A stretch of 64,000 nt of DNA. Source: Deinococcus sp. KSM4-11. Lineage in GTDB: Bacteria > Deinococcota > Deinococci > Deinococcales > Deinococcaceae. Positions 54,872 through 63,589 of the stretch are shown piece after piece (positions within the stretch are counted from its first letter, which is position 1; each line of letters starts with the position of its first letter). Made by a program: the position numbers and the translations under genes. The notes beneath the pieces are model-generated. The model was not told where the DNA came from. It was given only the letters and a program-made list of their open reading frames with translations, and made no database searches. The stretch spans positions 124,001 to 188,000 of the forward strand of contig NZ_SSNX01000002.1 in NCBI RefSeq assembly GCF_004801415.1, written 5' to 3'.

Positions 54872-56211
54872 TGCTTACCCGGCTGCTGCGGGCAACCGGA
54901 CTGCGGCGCGGGCCGAGCCTGGCGCTGACCATGCTGCTGGCCATGCTGGCCGTGTCGCTGCTCACCGTGGCGAGCATGTTCGTGCTGTCCAACGCCGTGG
55001 TGGAGCGCGAGGTGCGGCGCCTGCCGCCGGAGATGCAGACCTATCTGCGCGCCCAGGCCGAAGCGCAGCGGCGCGGTCAGGTGATCGTCTCCACGCCCAA
55101 TCCGGAGGTTCGCACCGGGTCGGTCGCCGACCCGTACCTGCCGCCCGGTCAGAGCAGCCCGGATGTGGGCGGCAGCGTCTACAGCGCCGCCGGGCAGGTT
55201 CTGACCATCGTCGAGGGCCGCCGCGTCCGCACGCGGGACGATGGGAGCGGAGGCGGCGGGCCGAAGACCTTTGCGCCCCGCACCCAGGATTTCGTGCGGC
55301 AGGTGCAGGCCGCGCTGGTGCAGGTGGGCGTCATCGCCGCGATTGCGTCCGCGCTGCTGGCCTTCTTGCTGGCCCGGCGGGTCGCGCAGCCGGTGAGTGC
55401 CATCAGCCGGGCCGCCCAGGGCCTCGCGAAGGGGAACCTCGCGGTGCGCGCCCCGGTCTTCCGGGGGGAACGCGAGGTGGCGGACCTCGCGAGAACCTTC
55501 AACGAAATGGCCAGCAACCTCCAGCACCTCGAACTGGAGCGGCGGCAGGCGGTGGCGGACATCGCGCATGAACTGCGCACACCCCTGGCCGTGATCCAGG
55601 CCCGGCTGGACGCCCTGGAGGACGGCGTGTACCCGCTGAACACCGAGCAGGTGCGGATGCTGAGCATCCAGGCGCAGGTGCTCACGCGGCTGGTCGACGA
55701 CCTGCGCACCCTGACCCTGCTGGAGGCCGGGCAGCTCCCGCTGTACCGCGCGCAGACGGACCTTGCAGCCCTGGGCGCCCAGGTCGTGCACGACCTGACG
55801 GACCGGGCGGCGGCGCGCGGCGTGGCCCTGACGCTGACGTGCCACCCCGCCCAGGCCTGGGCCGATCCCCACCGGGTGCGGCAGATCCTGGCGAACCTGG
55901 TCGAGAACGCGGTGCGCCACGCGCGGGGCCACGTGCAGGTCAGCGTGGAACCCCTGGGTGACGCGGTGGTGCTGCGCGTCGACGACGACGGCCCCGGCAT
56001 TCCCGCCGAGAGCCGCGACGCGGTCTTCACCCGCTTTACCCGCCTGGACGACAGCCGCCAGCGCGACACGGGGGGCAGCGGCCTGGGCCTGGCCATCGTG
56101 CACGCCCTGGCGGCCGCACACGGAGGCCGTGCCCGGGCGGACGAGAGCGAATTCCTGGGCGGCGCGAGTTTCATCGTGCAACTGCCGCAACACACGCCCA
56201 CCCCGGCGTGA
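54871..56211 (+). CDS. Sensor histidine kinase (446 aa)
   Basis: Two membrane helices (about 15-40 and 148-168) flank a periplasmic loop with a Gly/Pro-rich centre. HAMP follows (about 170-222), then the H-box IAHELRTPLAVIQARL (His233), N-box ILANLVENAVRHA, G1 DDDGPGIPAE and G2 GGSGLGLAIV. It shares TGATG with the regulator stop and should phosphorylate it. Signals that reach the efflux operon likely pass through this pair. Confidence 0.95.
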   Translation: MLTRLLRATGLRRGPSLALTMLLAMLAVSLLTVASMFVLSNAVVEREVRRLPPEMQTYLRAQAEAQRRGQVIVSTPNPEVRTGSVADPYLPPGQSSPDVGGSVYSAAGQVLTIVEGRRVRTRDDGSGGGGPKTFAPRTQDFVRQVQAALVQVGVIAAIASALLAFLLARRVAQPVSAISRAAQGLAKGNLAVRAPVFRGEREVADLARTFNEMASNLQHLELERRQAVADIAHELRTPLAVIQARLDALEDGVYPLNTEQVRMLSIQAQVLTRLVDDLRTLTLLEAGQLPLYRAQTDLAALGAQVVHDLTDRAAARGVALTLTCHPAQAWADPHRVRQILANLVENAVRHARGHVQVSVEPLGDAVVLRVDDDGPGIPAESRDAVFTRFTRLDDSRQRDTGGSGLGLAIVHALAAAHGGRARADESEFLGGASFIVQLPQHTPTPA

Positions 56212-56330
56212 CCCGGTTCGACGCGACCTTCATCGCGGCCTGATTTTTCAAGACCATCGCCGGAAAACTCATTAGAGGACTGAAAAAATCACGTGATGCA
56301 CGCGTCTATCCGGCGCCTCGGGCGCGGGCC

Positions 56331-56336
56331 TACGCT
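56331..56336 (+). promoter_or_regulatory. -10 box TACGCT, leaderless start at 56345
   Basis: TACGCT ends eight bases before ATG 56345. The region just upstream has an imperfect inverted repeat TGATTTTTCA / TGAAAAAATCA (near 56240 and 56281). Confidence 0.5.
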
Positions 56337-56344
56337 ACGGGCAT

Positions 56345-57223
56345 ATGCGCGTCTCCGTTCCCCTCCGCTCCACCAAACGAACCGCGATCCGGCCCCAGAC
56401 GAGCGGCCTGCTGGCACTGGTGGCCGTGGCCCTGCTGAGCGGCTGCTCGCAGCAGGCCCCCAGCGTGCCCACCGCGACGGCCGTGGCGGCCACGGAGGCG
56501 ACCACTCCCACACCGGTCAGCGCGACCCCCGCCCCCCAGCCCACCGCCGCGACGCCGTTCACCCTGACATCCAGCACCCGCGAGCTGAGCCTGAAACAGT
56601 GGAGCGTCAGCAGCCTGCCGATCACGACCACGGGTGGTGGCGGCCCCGTGACCCTGCGCATGGAGCGGGCCGACGGTGACACGGGCGACGTGATCGAGGT
56701 GTCTCCGTCGACGTTCACGCCGGGCGCAGCGCCGGCCGCCTTGAAGCTGCGTCCCACGAAGGTCGCGTTCCCCGCGCCGGAGGACGCCGCTCCCTGGAAA
56801 CTGGTGGCATCGCAGGGCGGCAAGGATGTCGCCTCGGTCGACCTGAACGTCGTGCTCCAGACCGCGAACCTCACGTTCACGCTGCAACCCGTCACGGCCG
56901 CCGAGGGCCAGACGGTGGACGCCGTCCTGGTGGTGGACGCCGATGCCCATGACCTGCCGGGCTTCACCTTCAGCCTCAGCCCCTACATCCCGGACGAATC
57001 CGAATCCTATGAACTGGCGGGCAACCCGGCGACCACCTACACGGTCACGAGCCTGCCGGCGACCTTCCATGTGCCGATCACCTTCAAGGCGTTCCACGGA
57101 GACGAAGTGACCAGGACGGCTGGCTTCCAGCTCAGCGTGGACGGCCTGTCGGACACCCTCGGCTCGAACCGGTACCTGGGCAAGTACGTGCGTGCCAACC
57201 TCACCTGGAACCTCGCCCGCTGA
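56345..57223 (+). CDS. Lipoprotein of unknown function (292 aa)
   Basis: ATG 56345 is set by TACGCT eight bases upstream. The signal has lipobox LLSGC (Cys near 35), then a Thr/Pro/Ala linker to about 70 and a beta-sandwich-like remainder (LTSSTRELSLKQWSVSSLPITTTGGGGPVTLRM, VSLDLNVVLQ-like ASVDLNVVLQTANLTFTLQP). The last part AAEGQTVDAVLVVDADAHDLPGFTF resembles Ig-like surface domains. No known family was recognised. It follows the kinase gene but has its own promoter. Confidence 0.78.
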   Translation: MRVSVPLRSTKRTAIRPQTSGLLALVAVALLSGCSQQAPSVPTATAVAATEATTPTPVSATPAPQPTAATPFTLTSSTRELSLKQWSVSSLPITTTGGGGPVTLRMERADGDTGDVIEVSPSTFTPGAAPAALKLRPTKVAFPAPEDAAPWKLVASQGGKDVASVDLNVVLQTANLTFTLQPVTAAEGQTVDAVLVVDADAHDLPGFTFSLSPYIPDESESYELAGNPATTYTVTSLPATFHVPITFKAFHGDEVTRTAGFQLSVDGLSDTLGSNRYLGKYVRANLTWNLAR

Positions 57224-57235
57224 GGGTTCTGAACG

Positions 57236-57267
57236 GCAGGGGACGGAGGTCAGCCTCCGTCCCCTGC
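57236..57267. terminator. Perfect 14-bp stem, 4-base loop, between convergent genes
   Basis: GCAGGGGACGGAGG (57236-57249) and CCTCCGTCCCCTGC (57254-57267) pair completely around TCAG, just after the lipoprotein stop. It is followed by ACCTTCTT rather than a long T-run. Its place between convergent genes makes a bidirectional terminator or transcript-protecting stem likely. Confidence 0.75.
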
Positions 57268-57337
57268 ACCTTCTTGCCCTGAGTTCAGGCCCTGGGTGGA
57301 GATCCGGAACGGCTGCCCCAGATCCTGCTGCCGGACC

Positions 57338-58006
57338 TCACGTCCGGCCTTGGCCCAGCAGCTGGCGCCAGCGGGCCGGCCCGGTTCGGACGGCCTTGAG
57401 ATTCGACGTTCTGGACAGCACGGTGAACAGGTCGTCCACACAGCGGGTCAGGACTCGGGCGACCTCGTCGTTCACCGGCTGCTGATACGCTGCCGGGTCT
57501 GCCGACAGCTGCCGGTGGTGGCGTTCCTCCTCCTCAGGAAACAGCTGCTCCGCCACGCCGCGTTCCATCTGCCGCCACGCAAACTCGGGATTCCGGGGCC
57601 GCCGCTCCGTTCCGGGCCAGTCCAGCACCTCGCCCGCCCGGAACCGCTCGAACGCCTCCAGATGGAAGACAATCTCTTTGAGCAGCGCGTCGTTCCGCAG
57701 GAACTGATAGATGTTCTCGCCCTCGTCCGTCCTCCAGACCAGCCGTGGAAAAACCGCCAGGACGGCCTCCAGCAGGGCCGGGAGGGAGGGGGCAGGCTCT
57801 GCCGGGGCCGGTGTGGCGGTCAGGAGGACGCGGGCGAGCTTGAGGAGTTGTCGCAGGCCGCCGGCCAGATCGACGAGGATCAGGAAGCGGGCGGTGTCGG
57901 TGTAGTGGGGCGCACGCTGGGCGGCCAGACCGCGGGCGAGGAGGGCCGCGGCCTTGTCGAGTTCCTGTTCGACGCTGAAGGCGAAGACGGGATCGTCGAT
58001 GGCCAT
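57338..58006 (-). CDS. Hypothetical soluble protein (222 aa)
   Basis: ATG 58006 follows TACCGT (58012-58017) by five bases. The product begins MAIDDPVFAFSVEQELDKAA, is helical, and has charged and hydrophobic alternation without a signal peptide or membrane helix. Stretches such as RFLILVDLAGGLRQLLKLARVLL, NPEFAWRQMERGVAEQLFPEEEERHHRQL and NDEVARVLTRCVDDLFTVL suggest a helical bundle. I do not recognise the family. It is divergent from the antiporter gene. Confidence 0.75.
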   Translation of the reverse strand: MAIDDPVFAFSVEQELDKAAALLARGLAAQRAPHYTDTARFLILVDLAGGLRQLLKLARVLLTATPAPAEPAPSLPALLEAVLAVFPRLVWRTDEGENIYQFLRNDALLKEIVFHLEAFERFRAGEVLDWPGTERRPRNPEFAWRQMERGVAEQLFPEEEERHHRQLSADPAAYQQPVNDEVARVLTRCVDDLFTVLSRTSNLKAVRTGPARWRQLLGQGRT

Positions 58007-58011
58007 GCCCT

Positions 58012-58017
58012 ACGGTA
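58012..58017 (-). promoter_or_regulatory. -10 box TACCGT for the gene at 58006
   Basis: On the minus strand TACCGT ends five bases before ATG 58006. Confidence 0.5.
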
Positions 58018-58102
58018 GCGGAGTCCTGGGTCTCCAGCCACCGGAAGCCCCCGGTGTGCCCGCGTGGCCGTGGGCCGATGAGCAGCTCTCAGGAGCGGCC
58101 AC

Positions 58103-58108
58103 TATGGT
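58103..58108 (+). promoter_or_regulatory. -10 box TATGGT, leaderless start at 58116
   Basis: TATGGT ends seven bases before ATG 58116. Confidence 0.55.
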
Positions 58109-58115
58109 AAAGGGG

Positions 58116-59600
58116 ATGAACCATGTCAATCCCATCGACCTTCCCGTCTTGCTGATCTCCGTGCTGCTGCTCCTCGGACTCCTGGCCAGTAAGCTCGGCG
58201 GTCGACTCGGCATTCCGGGCCTGGTGCTGTTCCTGGTCATCGGCATGCTGGCGGGCAGCGAGGGGCCCGGCGGGATCGACTTCGAGAATTACCCCCTGAC
58301 GCAGGCCGTCGGGATTCTCACCCTGACCTTCATCCTGTATTCCGGCGGCCTGGAGACCGACTGGGCGCACACCCGGCCCGCCCTGCGCGACGGACTGCTG
58401 CTCGCCACGCTGGGTGTACTCCTCACCACCGGGTTGGTGGCGGTGGTGGCGCACGCGCTGCTCGCGCTGCCCTGGCTGACGAGCGTACTGCTGGGCGCGG
58501 TGGTGTCGAGTACGGATGCCAGCGCGGTCTTCTCGGTGCTCAAGGAGCGGGCGCTGGGCCTCAAGGGCCAGATCAAACCTCTGCTGGAATTCGAATCGGG
58601 CGTGAACGACCCCATGGCCGTGTTCCTGGTGATCGGTCTGACGTCCCTGATCGCCCATCCGGGCACGCCGTGGACGGACGTCATTCCGCTGTTCCTCAAG
58701 CAGATGGTACTGGGGAGCGTCATCGGCCTGGGGCTGGGCCGGCTGGCCGTGCTGGTCTTCAACCGGATCAACCTGCCGTCGGACGGGCTGTACACCGTCC
58801 TGTCGGTCGCGCTGGTGGGCCTGGTGTACGCGTCCACGGCGCTGGTGGGCGGCAGTGGGTTTCTCGCGGTGTATATCGCGGGGGTCGTGCTGGGCAACAG
58901 TTCGTTCGTGCACAAGCGGTCGCTGCGCCAGTGGCACGAGGGCCTGACGTACCTGCTCGAGATCGGCATGTTCCTGCTGCTCGGCCTGCTGGTGTTTCCG
59001 TCGAAGGTCGTGCAGCTCGCCGTGCCCAGCCTGCTGATCTCCCTGTTCCTGATGTTCGTGGCCCGCCCGGTCGCCGTGTACATCAGCCTCGCCCTGGCCC
59101 GCATGCCCACCCCTCACAAGGGCATGGTGGCGTGGGTGGGGCTGCGCGGCGCGGTGCCGATCATCCTGGCCACCTTCCCGCTGCTCGAGCACCTGCCGGG
59201 CGCCGACACCATTTTCAACGTGGCCTTTTTCATCATGCTGACCAGTCTGTTGATCCAGGGCACGACCCTGCCGGTGGTGGCCCGCTGGCTTGGCGTCGAT
59301 GCCGAGAAGGCCGGGGGCCAGAACACGCAGCGTCTGCAATTCACGCCCACCGGAGCCGGCAAGAACGACCTCGTGGAAGTGGTCGTGCCTCCGCACTCGC
59401 GGGTGGTCGGGCAGCGGATCGTGAGCCTGAACTTCCCGCCCGAGGCCCTGATCCTGCTGATCCACCGGGGCGGGGAGTACATCGTGCCCAGCGGATCGAC
59501 GATCCTGGAGGCCGGCGACGAGTTGCAGATGCTGGGGAGCTCCGCGTTCCTCGACCGGGTGCGCGCCAGAATCGAGCCGTCGGCCGACGCCGCCACGTAG
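58116..59600 (+). CDS. K+(Na+)/H+ antiporter, CvrA/NhaP2 type, with TrkA-C domain (494 aa)
   Basis: ATG 58116 is set by TATGGT; the frame extends upstream without family similarity. About 12 membrane helices carry the CPA1 landmarks GIPGLVLFLVIGMLAGSEGPGGI, LLGAVVSSTDASAVFSVL (the TDASAV ion site) and ESGVNDPMAVFLVIGL. Residues 415-490 form a TrkA-C ligand domain (EVVVPPHSRVVGQRIVSLNFP, GDELQMLGSSAFLDRVR). It exchanges cytoplasmic K+ or Na+ for protons, gated by a small ligand at TrkA-C; in some antiporters that ligand is cyclic-di-AMP. Confidence 0.94.
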   Translation: MNHVNPIDLPVLLISVLLLLGLLASKLGGRLGIPGLVLFLVIGMLAGSEGPGGIDFENYPLTQAVGILTLTFILYSGGLETDWAHTRPALRDGLLLATLGVLLTTGLVAVVAHALLALPWLTSVLLGAVVSSTDASAVFSVLKERALGLKGQIKPLLEFESGVNDPMAVFLVIGLTSLIAHPGTPWTDVIPLFLKQMVLGSVIGLGLGRLAVLVFNRINLPSDGLYTVLSVALVGLVYASTALVGGSGFLAVYIAGVVLGNSSFVHKRSLRQWHEGLTYLLEIGMFLLLGLLVFPSKVVQLAVPSLLISLFLMFVARPVAVYISLALARMPTPHKGMVAWVGLRGAVPIILATFPLLEHLPGADTIFNVAFFIMLTSLLIQGTTLPVVARWLGVDAEKAGGQNTQRLQFTPTGAGKNDLVEVVVPPHSRVVGQRIVSLNFPPEALILLIHRGGEYIVPSGSTILEAGDELQMLGSSAFLDRVRARIEPSADAAT

Positions 59601-59642
59601 GCCCGAACGCCGCGTTCTGGCGCCGTACCTCCGGTGGTTCCT

Positions 59643-60407
59643 TCACCCGAGCGGGCGCCCGCCGTCCACCGGGATGACCGCGCCGGTCGTGAAGGTCAGG
59701 TGGGTCGCGGCGGCCAGGACGGCGCGGCCCACCTCCTGCGGCCGGGCGATGCGCCCCAGGGGGGTCAGCGTCGCCTGCGCCGCGATCAGTTCGGGCGGCA
59801 TGCGGGCCGCGTACTCGCCGTCCACCCAGCCCGGCGACACGCTCAGCACCCGGATGTCCGGCGCGAGGGCGCGGGCCAGCGAGCGGGTCAGCGAGTCCAG
59901 GGCGGCCTTGGAGGCGCAGTAGGCCACGTTGGAGCCCAGGCCCGTGACGGCGGCCACCGAGGAGATGTTCACCACCAGCCCGCTCCCGTGCGCCCGCAGC
60001 AGCGGCGCGAAGGCCCGCACGCACGCGAACGGGCCCCTCACGTTGACGCGCAAGATGGTGTCGATCCACCCGTCGCTTAGGCCCTCCAGATCCGCGTGCG
60101 GCACCGGCGTCGTGATCCCGGCGTTGTTCACGAGGATGTCCAGCCGGCCCTCGAGGGCCTGCACATCGGCGGCGGCCGCGACCAGCACGCCGGAATCGTC
60201 GACCGTCACGCGGAGGGCGCGGTGGCCGCTGCCTGGCAGCCGGTCCGCCAGGGTCGCGGCGCGCTCCTCGCTGCCGCTGTAGCCCACGATGACCGCCGCA
60301 CCGGCGCCGGCCAGGGTCTCGCAGATCGCGCTGCCGATGCCGCCGGCCCCGCCGGTGACCAGGGCAACGCGGCCGGTCAGGGGGCCGGGGCCGGAGGGAC
60401 TGCTCAC
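59643..60407 (-). CDS. SDR family oxidoreductase (254 aa)
   Basis: Classical SDR with TGGAGGIGSAICETLAGAGA (cofactor), ILVNNAGITTPVPH, and catalytic Ser/Tyr/Lys in ISSVAAVTGLGSNVAYCASKAAL. GTG 60407 overlaps the LacI gene stop (GTGA). It is last in a catabolic operon that also encodes a HisD-like dehydrogenase and an HpcH aldolase, so it probably oxidises a hydroxyl group of the same substrate. Confidence 0.9.
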   Translation of the reverse strand: MSSPSGPGPLTGRVALVTGGAGGIGSAICETLAGAGAAVIVGYSGSEERAATLADRLPGSGHRALRVTVDDSGVLVAAAADVQALEGRLDILVNNAGITTPVPHADLEGLSDGWIDTILRVNVRGPFACVRAFAPLLRAHGSGLVVNISSVAAVTGLGSNVAYCASKAALDSLTRSLARALAPDIRVLSVSPGWVDGEYAARMPPELIAAQATLTPLGRIARPQEVGRAVLAAATHLTFTTGAVIPVDGGRPLG

Positions 60408-61432
60408 GACCGGCCGCCGACAACCGTGTCGCGCCAGATGAGTTCGGGCGCGTGCAGGCGCGGGCCTTCGCCCGACCGCGGGTCGTCCAGGGCGCGCAGG
60501 GCGTCCTCCACCATGGCCGCCAGCGGCTGTCCGATGGTCGTCAGCCGGTAGGCGAGGCGGGCCGACTCGTCGATGTTGTCGAATCCGATCACGCTGACCT
60601 CGTCGGGCACGCGCCGTCCCAGCGTGCGCAGCGCGTCGAGCACGCCGATCGCCACGATGTCGTTCGCGCCGAAAAATCCGTCGGGCCGCTCGCCTGCGGC
60701 GTCGAGGTGAAGGGTGGCCTGCACGCCCCAGTCGTACTGGAACGCGCGGGCGGGCGTCGCCACCGGCCGCAGGCCCGCCTCGGCGAGGCGATCCGTGAAG
60801 CCCCGCAGGCGATCCTGGTGGGTGGACGTGTCGGGATCGCCGCCGATGAAAGCCGGTCGGCGCACGCCGGCGTCCAGCAGCACCTGCGCCGCCAGCCGAC
60901 CGCCGCTGTAGTTGTCACAGGCGACCGAGAGCAGCTGGTGGCCGGGCAGGTGCCGGTTGAACAGCAGCACCGGGATGCCGCCGTCCTGCACGTTGCCCAG
61001 GCTGGGGGGCCTGGCGGTCAGGCGGGTGGGGAACACGATGGCCGCCTCGATCTGGTACGACCTCGCGGCGTCCAGCGTCTCCTGCACGTCGCGCCGGGGA
61101 TCATGGGTGAGCAACAATGCCCGCTTGCCGCGCGCCTCGAGCGCCTGGGCGAACTGGGAGAGAGCCTGCGGGTAGAACGGATTGTGCAGTTCCCCCACGA
61201 TCAGCGCGACGATCCCGCTGCGCTGGGTGACGAGGGAGCGCGCGATGGCGTTGGGCTGGTACCCGAGCCGCTCAGCGGTCTCCAGCACCCGGCGTCGCGT
61301 CTCGGCGCTGATGGACGCGCCCGGCGTGAAGGCCCGCGACACAGCGGACTGCGACACGCCCGCCGCGCGCGACACGTCCAGGGACGTGATCCGCTGGGCG
61401 GGAACCGGTGGGCTCGTGGGCGGACGGGTCAT
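60404..61432 (-). CDS. LacI-family transcriptional regulator (342 aa)
   Basis: ATG 61432 gives a short N-terminal arm before the LacI helix-turn-helix ITSLDVSRAAGVSQSAVSRAFTPGASISAETRRRVLETAERLGYQPNAIARSL with hinge residues. The effector domain follows (GIVALIVGELHNPFYPQAL, VLLFNRHLPG, RPDGFFGANDIVAIGVLDALRTLG). It sits inside the catabolic operon, after the HisD-like gene, and most likely represses it until an intermediate binds. Confidence 0.94.
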   Translation of the reverse strand: MTRPPTSPPVPAQRITSLDVSRAAGVSQSAVSRAFTPGASISAETRRRVLETAERLGYQPNAIARSLVTQRSGIVALIVGELHNPFYPQALSQFAQALEARGKRALLLTHDPRRDVQETLDAARSYQIEAAIVFPTRLTARPPSLGNVQDGGIPVLLFNRHLPGHQLLSVACDNYSGGRLAAQVLLDAGVRRPAFIGGDPDTSTHQDRLRGFTDRLAEAGLRPVATPARAFQYDWGVQATLHLDAAGERPDGFFGANDIVAIGVLDALRTLGRRVPDEVSVIGFDNIDESARLAYRLTTIGQPLAAMVEDALRALDDPRSGEGPRLHAPELIWRDTVVGGRS

Positions 61433-61460
61433 GGACGTGCTTCCAGCATAAACGCCGGCT

Positions 61461-62759
61461 TCAGTCGTCGGTGCCCACGGCGAGTGCCGGGCCATACCGC
61501 TCGACACGCAGATCCGCCTGCCGCTGGTGACCGGCGAACCCCTCGATGCCGCAGATGACCGAGCAGTGCCGGCCCACCACGACCGAGGCCTCGCGGGTGG
61601 CCCGCTGGTACGTCACGGTCTTGAGGAACTTCCCGACCCACAGCCCGCCGGTGTACCGCGCGGCGCGGCCGGTCGGCAGGATGTGGTTGGTGCCGATGGC
61701 CTTGTCGCCGTAGGCCACGTTGGTCTCCGGCCCCAGGAACAGCGAGCCGTAGTTGGTCATGCCGCTGAGGAAGACATCCGGATCGCGGGTGAGCACCTGC
61801 ACGTGCTCGGAGGCGATCTCGTCGGCCATGCGGATCATCTCGTCCTCGTCGTCGGCCAGAATGATCTGCCCGTAGTCGCGCCAGGCCTGCCCGGCCACGG
61901 CGGCGGTGGACAGCACGCCCAGTTGACGCTCGATCTCGGCCTCCACCGCGTGGGCGAGCGTCTCGGAGGTGGTGAGCAGCACTGCCGGCGAGTTCGTGCC
62001 GTGCTCGGCCTGTCCGAGCAGGTCCGTCGCGACCAGCTCCGCGTCGACCGAGTCGTCGGCGATGACCAGGGTCTCGGTCGGGCCGGCCAGCAGGTCGATG
62101 CCGACCTGGCCGAAGAGCTGCCGCTTGGCCTCGGCGACGTAGGCGTTGCCGGGGCCGACCAGCATGTCCACGGCCGGGATGCTCGGCGTGCCGAGCGCCA
62201 GCGCCGCGAGCGCCTGCACGCCGCCCATGATGTAGATCTCGTCGGCGCCGGCGAGGTGCATGGTCGCCACGGTGGCCGGGTACGGCTGCCCGTCCTTGGG
62301 GGGCGTCACGGCCACCACCCGGCGCACGCCCGCGACCTTGGCGGTCGCCACGCTCATGATGGCCGAGGCGATCATGGGGTAGCGCCCGCCCGGCACGTAG
62401 CACGCCACCGAGTTCATGGGCAACACCTTATGCCCCAGGGTGACGCCGGGCATCGTCTCGATCTCCACTTCGTGGATGGACGCCCGCTGCGCCTGCGCGA
62501 AGGTGCGCACCTGTTCCAGCGCGAACCGGATGGAGGCGAGCTGCACCTCGGGCACCTGGGCCACAGCGTGCTCGATCTGCTCGGCGCTCAGGCGGAAGCT
62601 CGGCGGATTCCAGCCGTCGAAGGCCTGCGAGTGCTGGCGCAGCGAGTCGTCCCCACGCGCCCGGATATCCGCGATGAGGCCGCGCACCGTGGTCTGCACG
62701 GTCTCGTTGAGGCTGAGCTGGGTCTGGGCGTTCATGCCGGATTTCAGAATGCGGGCCAT
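61461..62759 (-). CDS. HisD-like dehydrogenase, probably catabolic (432 aa)
   Basis: Fold and catalytic residues are those of histidinol dehydrogenase: [42 protein letters not shown], the base pair in [39 protein letters not shown] and a late His in [12 protein letters not shown]. The stretch [15 protein letters not shown], instead of AEHDP..., and the setting with an aldolase, SDR and LacI regulator point to the non-biosynthetic branch that includes sulfopropanediol 3-dehydrogenase (HpsN). AAGGAGG precedes ATG 62759. No histidine biosynthesis gene is nearby. Confidence 0.88.
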   Translation of the reverse strand: MARILKSGMNAQTQLSLNETVQTTVRGLIADIRARGDDSLRQHSQAFDGWNPPSFRLSAEQIEHAVAQVPEVQLASIRFALEQVRTFAQAQRASIHEVEIETMPGVTLGHKVLPMNSVACYVPGGRYPMIASAIMSVATAKVAGVRRVVAVTPPKDGQPYPATVATMHLAGADEIYIMGGVQALAALALGTPSIPAVDMLVGPGNAYVAEAKRQLFGQVGIDLLAGPTETLVIADDSVDAELVATDLLGQAEHGTNSPAVLLTTSETLAHAVEAEIERQLGVLSTAAVAGQAWRDYGQIILADDEDEMIRMADEIASEHVQVLTRDPDVFLSGMTNYGSLFLGPETNVAYGDKAIGTNHILPTGRAARYTGGLWVGKFLKTVTYQRATREASVVVGRHCSVICGIEGFAGHQRQADLRVERYGPALAVGTDD

Positions 62760-62794
62760 CGGGCGCCTCCTTGCAGGTGCGGGCGGAACACGGG

Positions 62795-63589
62795 TCAGTA
62801 CAGGGACGTGGAGGGGGTGGGCGTACCGGCGCGCAGGTCGCCCAGGACGCCGCGCGCGGCGCCCGCCAGCAGGGCGAAGTCGGAACCGGCGGTCACGAAG
62901 CGGTACCCGAGCGCCATCGCCGCGCGCGCCAGGTCACCGCCCTGCGTGAAGATGCCGGGAATCAGGCCGCGTTGACGGGTCGCGCGGGCGATGCGGGCGA
63001 CGGCCTCCTCGACGTCACCGCCCCGGAAATCCAGGGTGGCGTGGCCCGTCAGACTGAGGCTGAGATCCCCCGGTCCGACGTACACGCCGCTGAGTCCGGG
63101 CGTGTCGAGGATGGCGTCGAGGTTCGCCAGGGCCACGGCGGTCTCGATCATGGCGAAGACCACGGTGTGCGCGTCGGCCCGCGCGGCGTAGGTGTCGCCG
63201 TGCACCAGGCGGGCACGGGTCGGGCCGAAGGAGCGGGTGCCCTGCGGCGGGTACCGGCACGCCTGCACCAGCGCCGCCGCCTGCCCTGGCGTATCGATCA
63301 TGGGGCAGATGACGCCCACCGCCCCGGCATCCAGGACGCGCATCAGGTCTGGGGCATGCAGCCCCGGCACCCGCACGAAGGGCGCGGCGGGCGTGGCGGC
63401 CATGGCCTGCAGGGTGGGCACCAGGCCGCCCTCCCCGATCAGGCCATGTTGCAGGTCGATGGTCAGGGCATCGTAGCCGGCGTGGCCCATCACCTCGGCG
63501 CTGACGCCGCCGGGCAGGTGCAGCCAGCCGTTCAGGATCGTCTCGCCCCGGCCCAGGCGGCCGTGAAGCTCCGCCAGCACGTTAGGCAT
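62795..63589 (-). CDS. HpcH/HpaI family aldolase (264 aa)
   Basis: Class II pyruvate-type aldolase: [46 protein letters not shown] (active-site Arg), [15 protein letters not shown] (metal Glu) and [13 protein letters not shown] (metal Asp). It cleaves 2-keto-3-deoxy or 4-hydroxy-2-keto acids to pyruvate and an aldehyde. ATG 63589 overlaps the upstream hydrolase gene by 8 bp and lies 35 bp before the HisD-like gene. Confidence 0.94.
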   Translation of the reverse strand: MPNVLAELHGRLGRGETILNGWLHLPGGVSAEVMGHAGYDALTIDLQHGLIGEGGLVPTLQAMAATPAAPFVRVPGLHAPDLMRVLDAGAVGVICPMIDTPGQAAALVQACRYPPQGTRSFGPTRARLVHGDTYAARADAHTVVFAMIETAVALANLDAILDTPGLSGVYVGPGDLSLSLTGHATLDFRGGDVEEAVARIARATRQRGLIPGIFTQGGDLARAAMALGYRFVTAGSDFALLAGAARGVLGDLRAGTPTPSTSLY

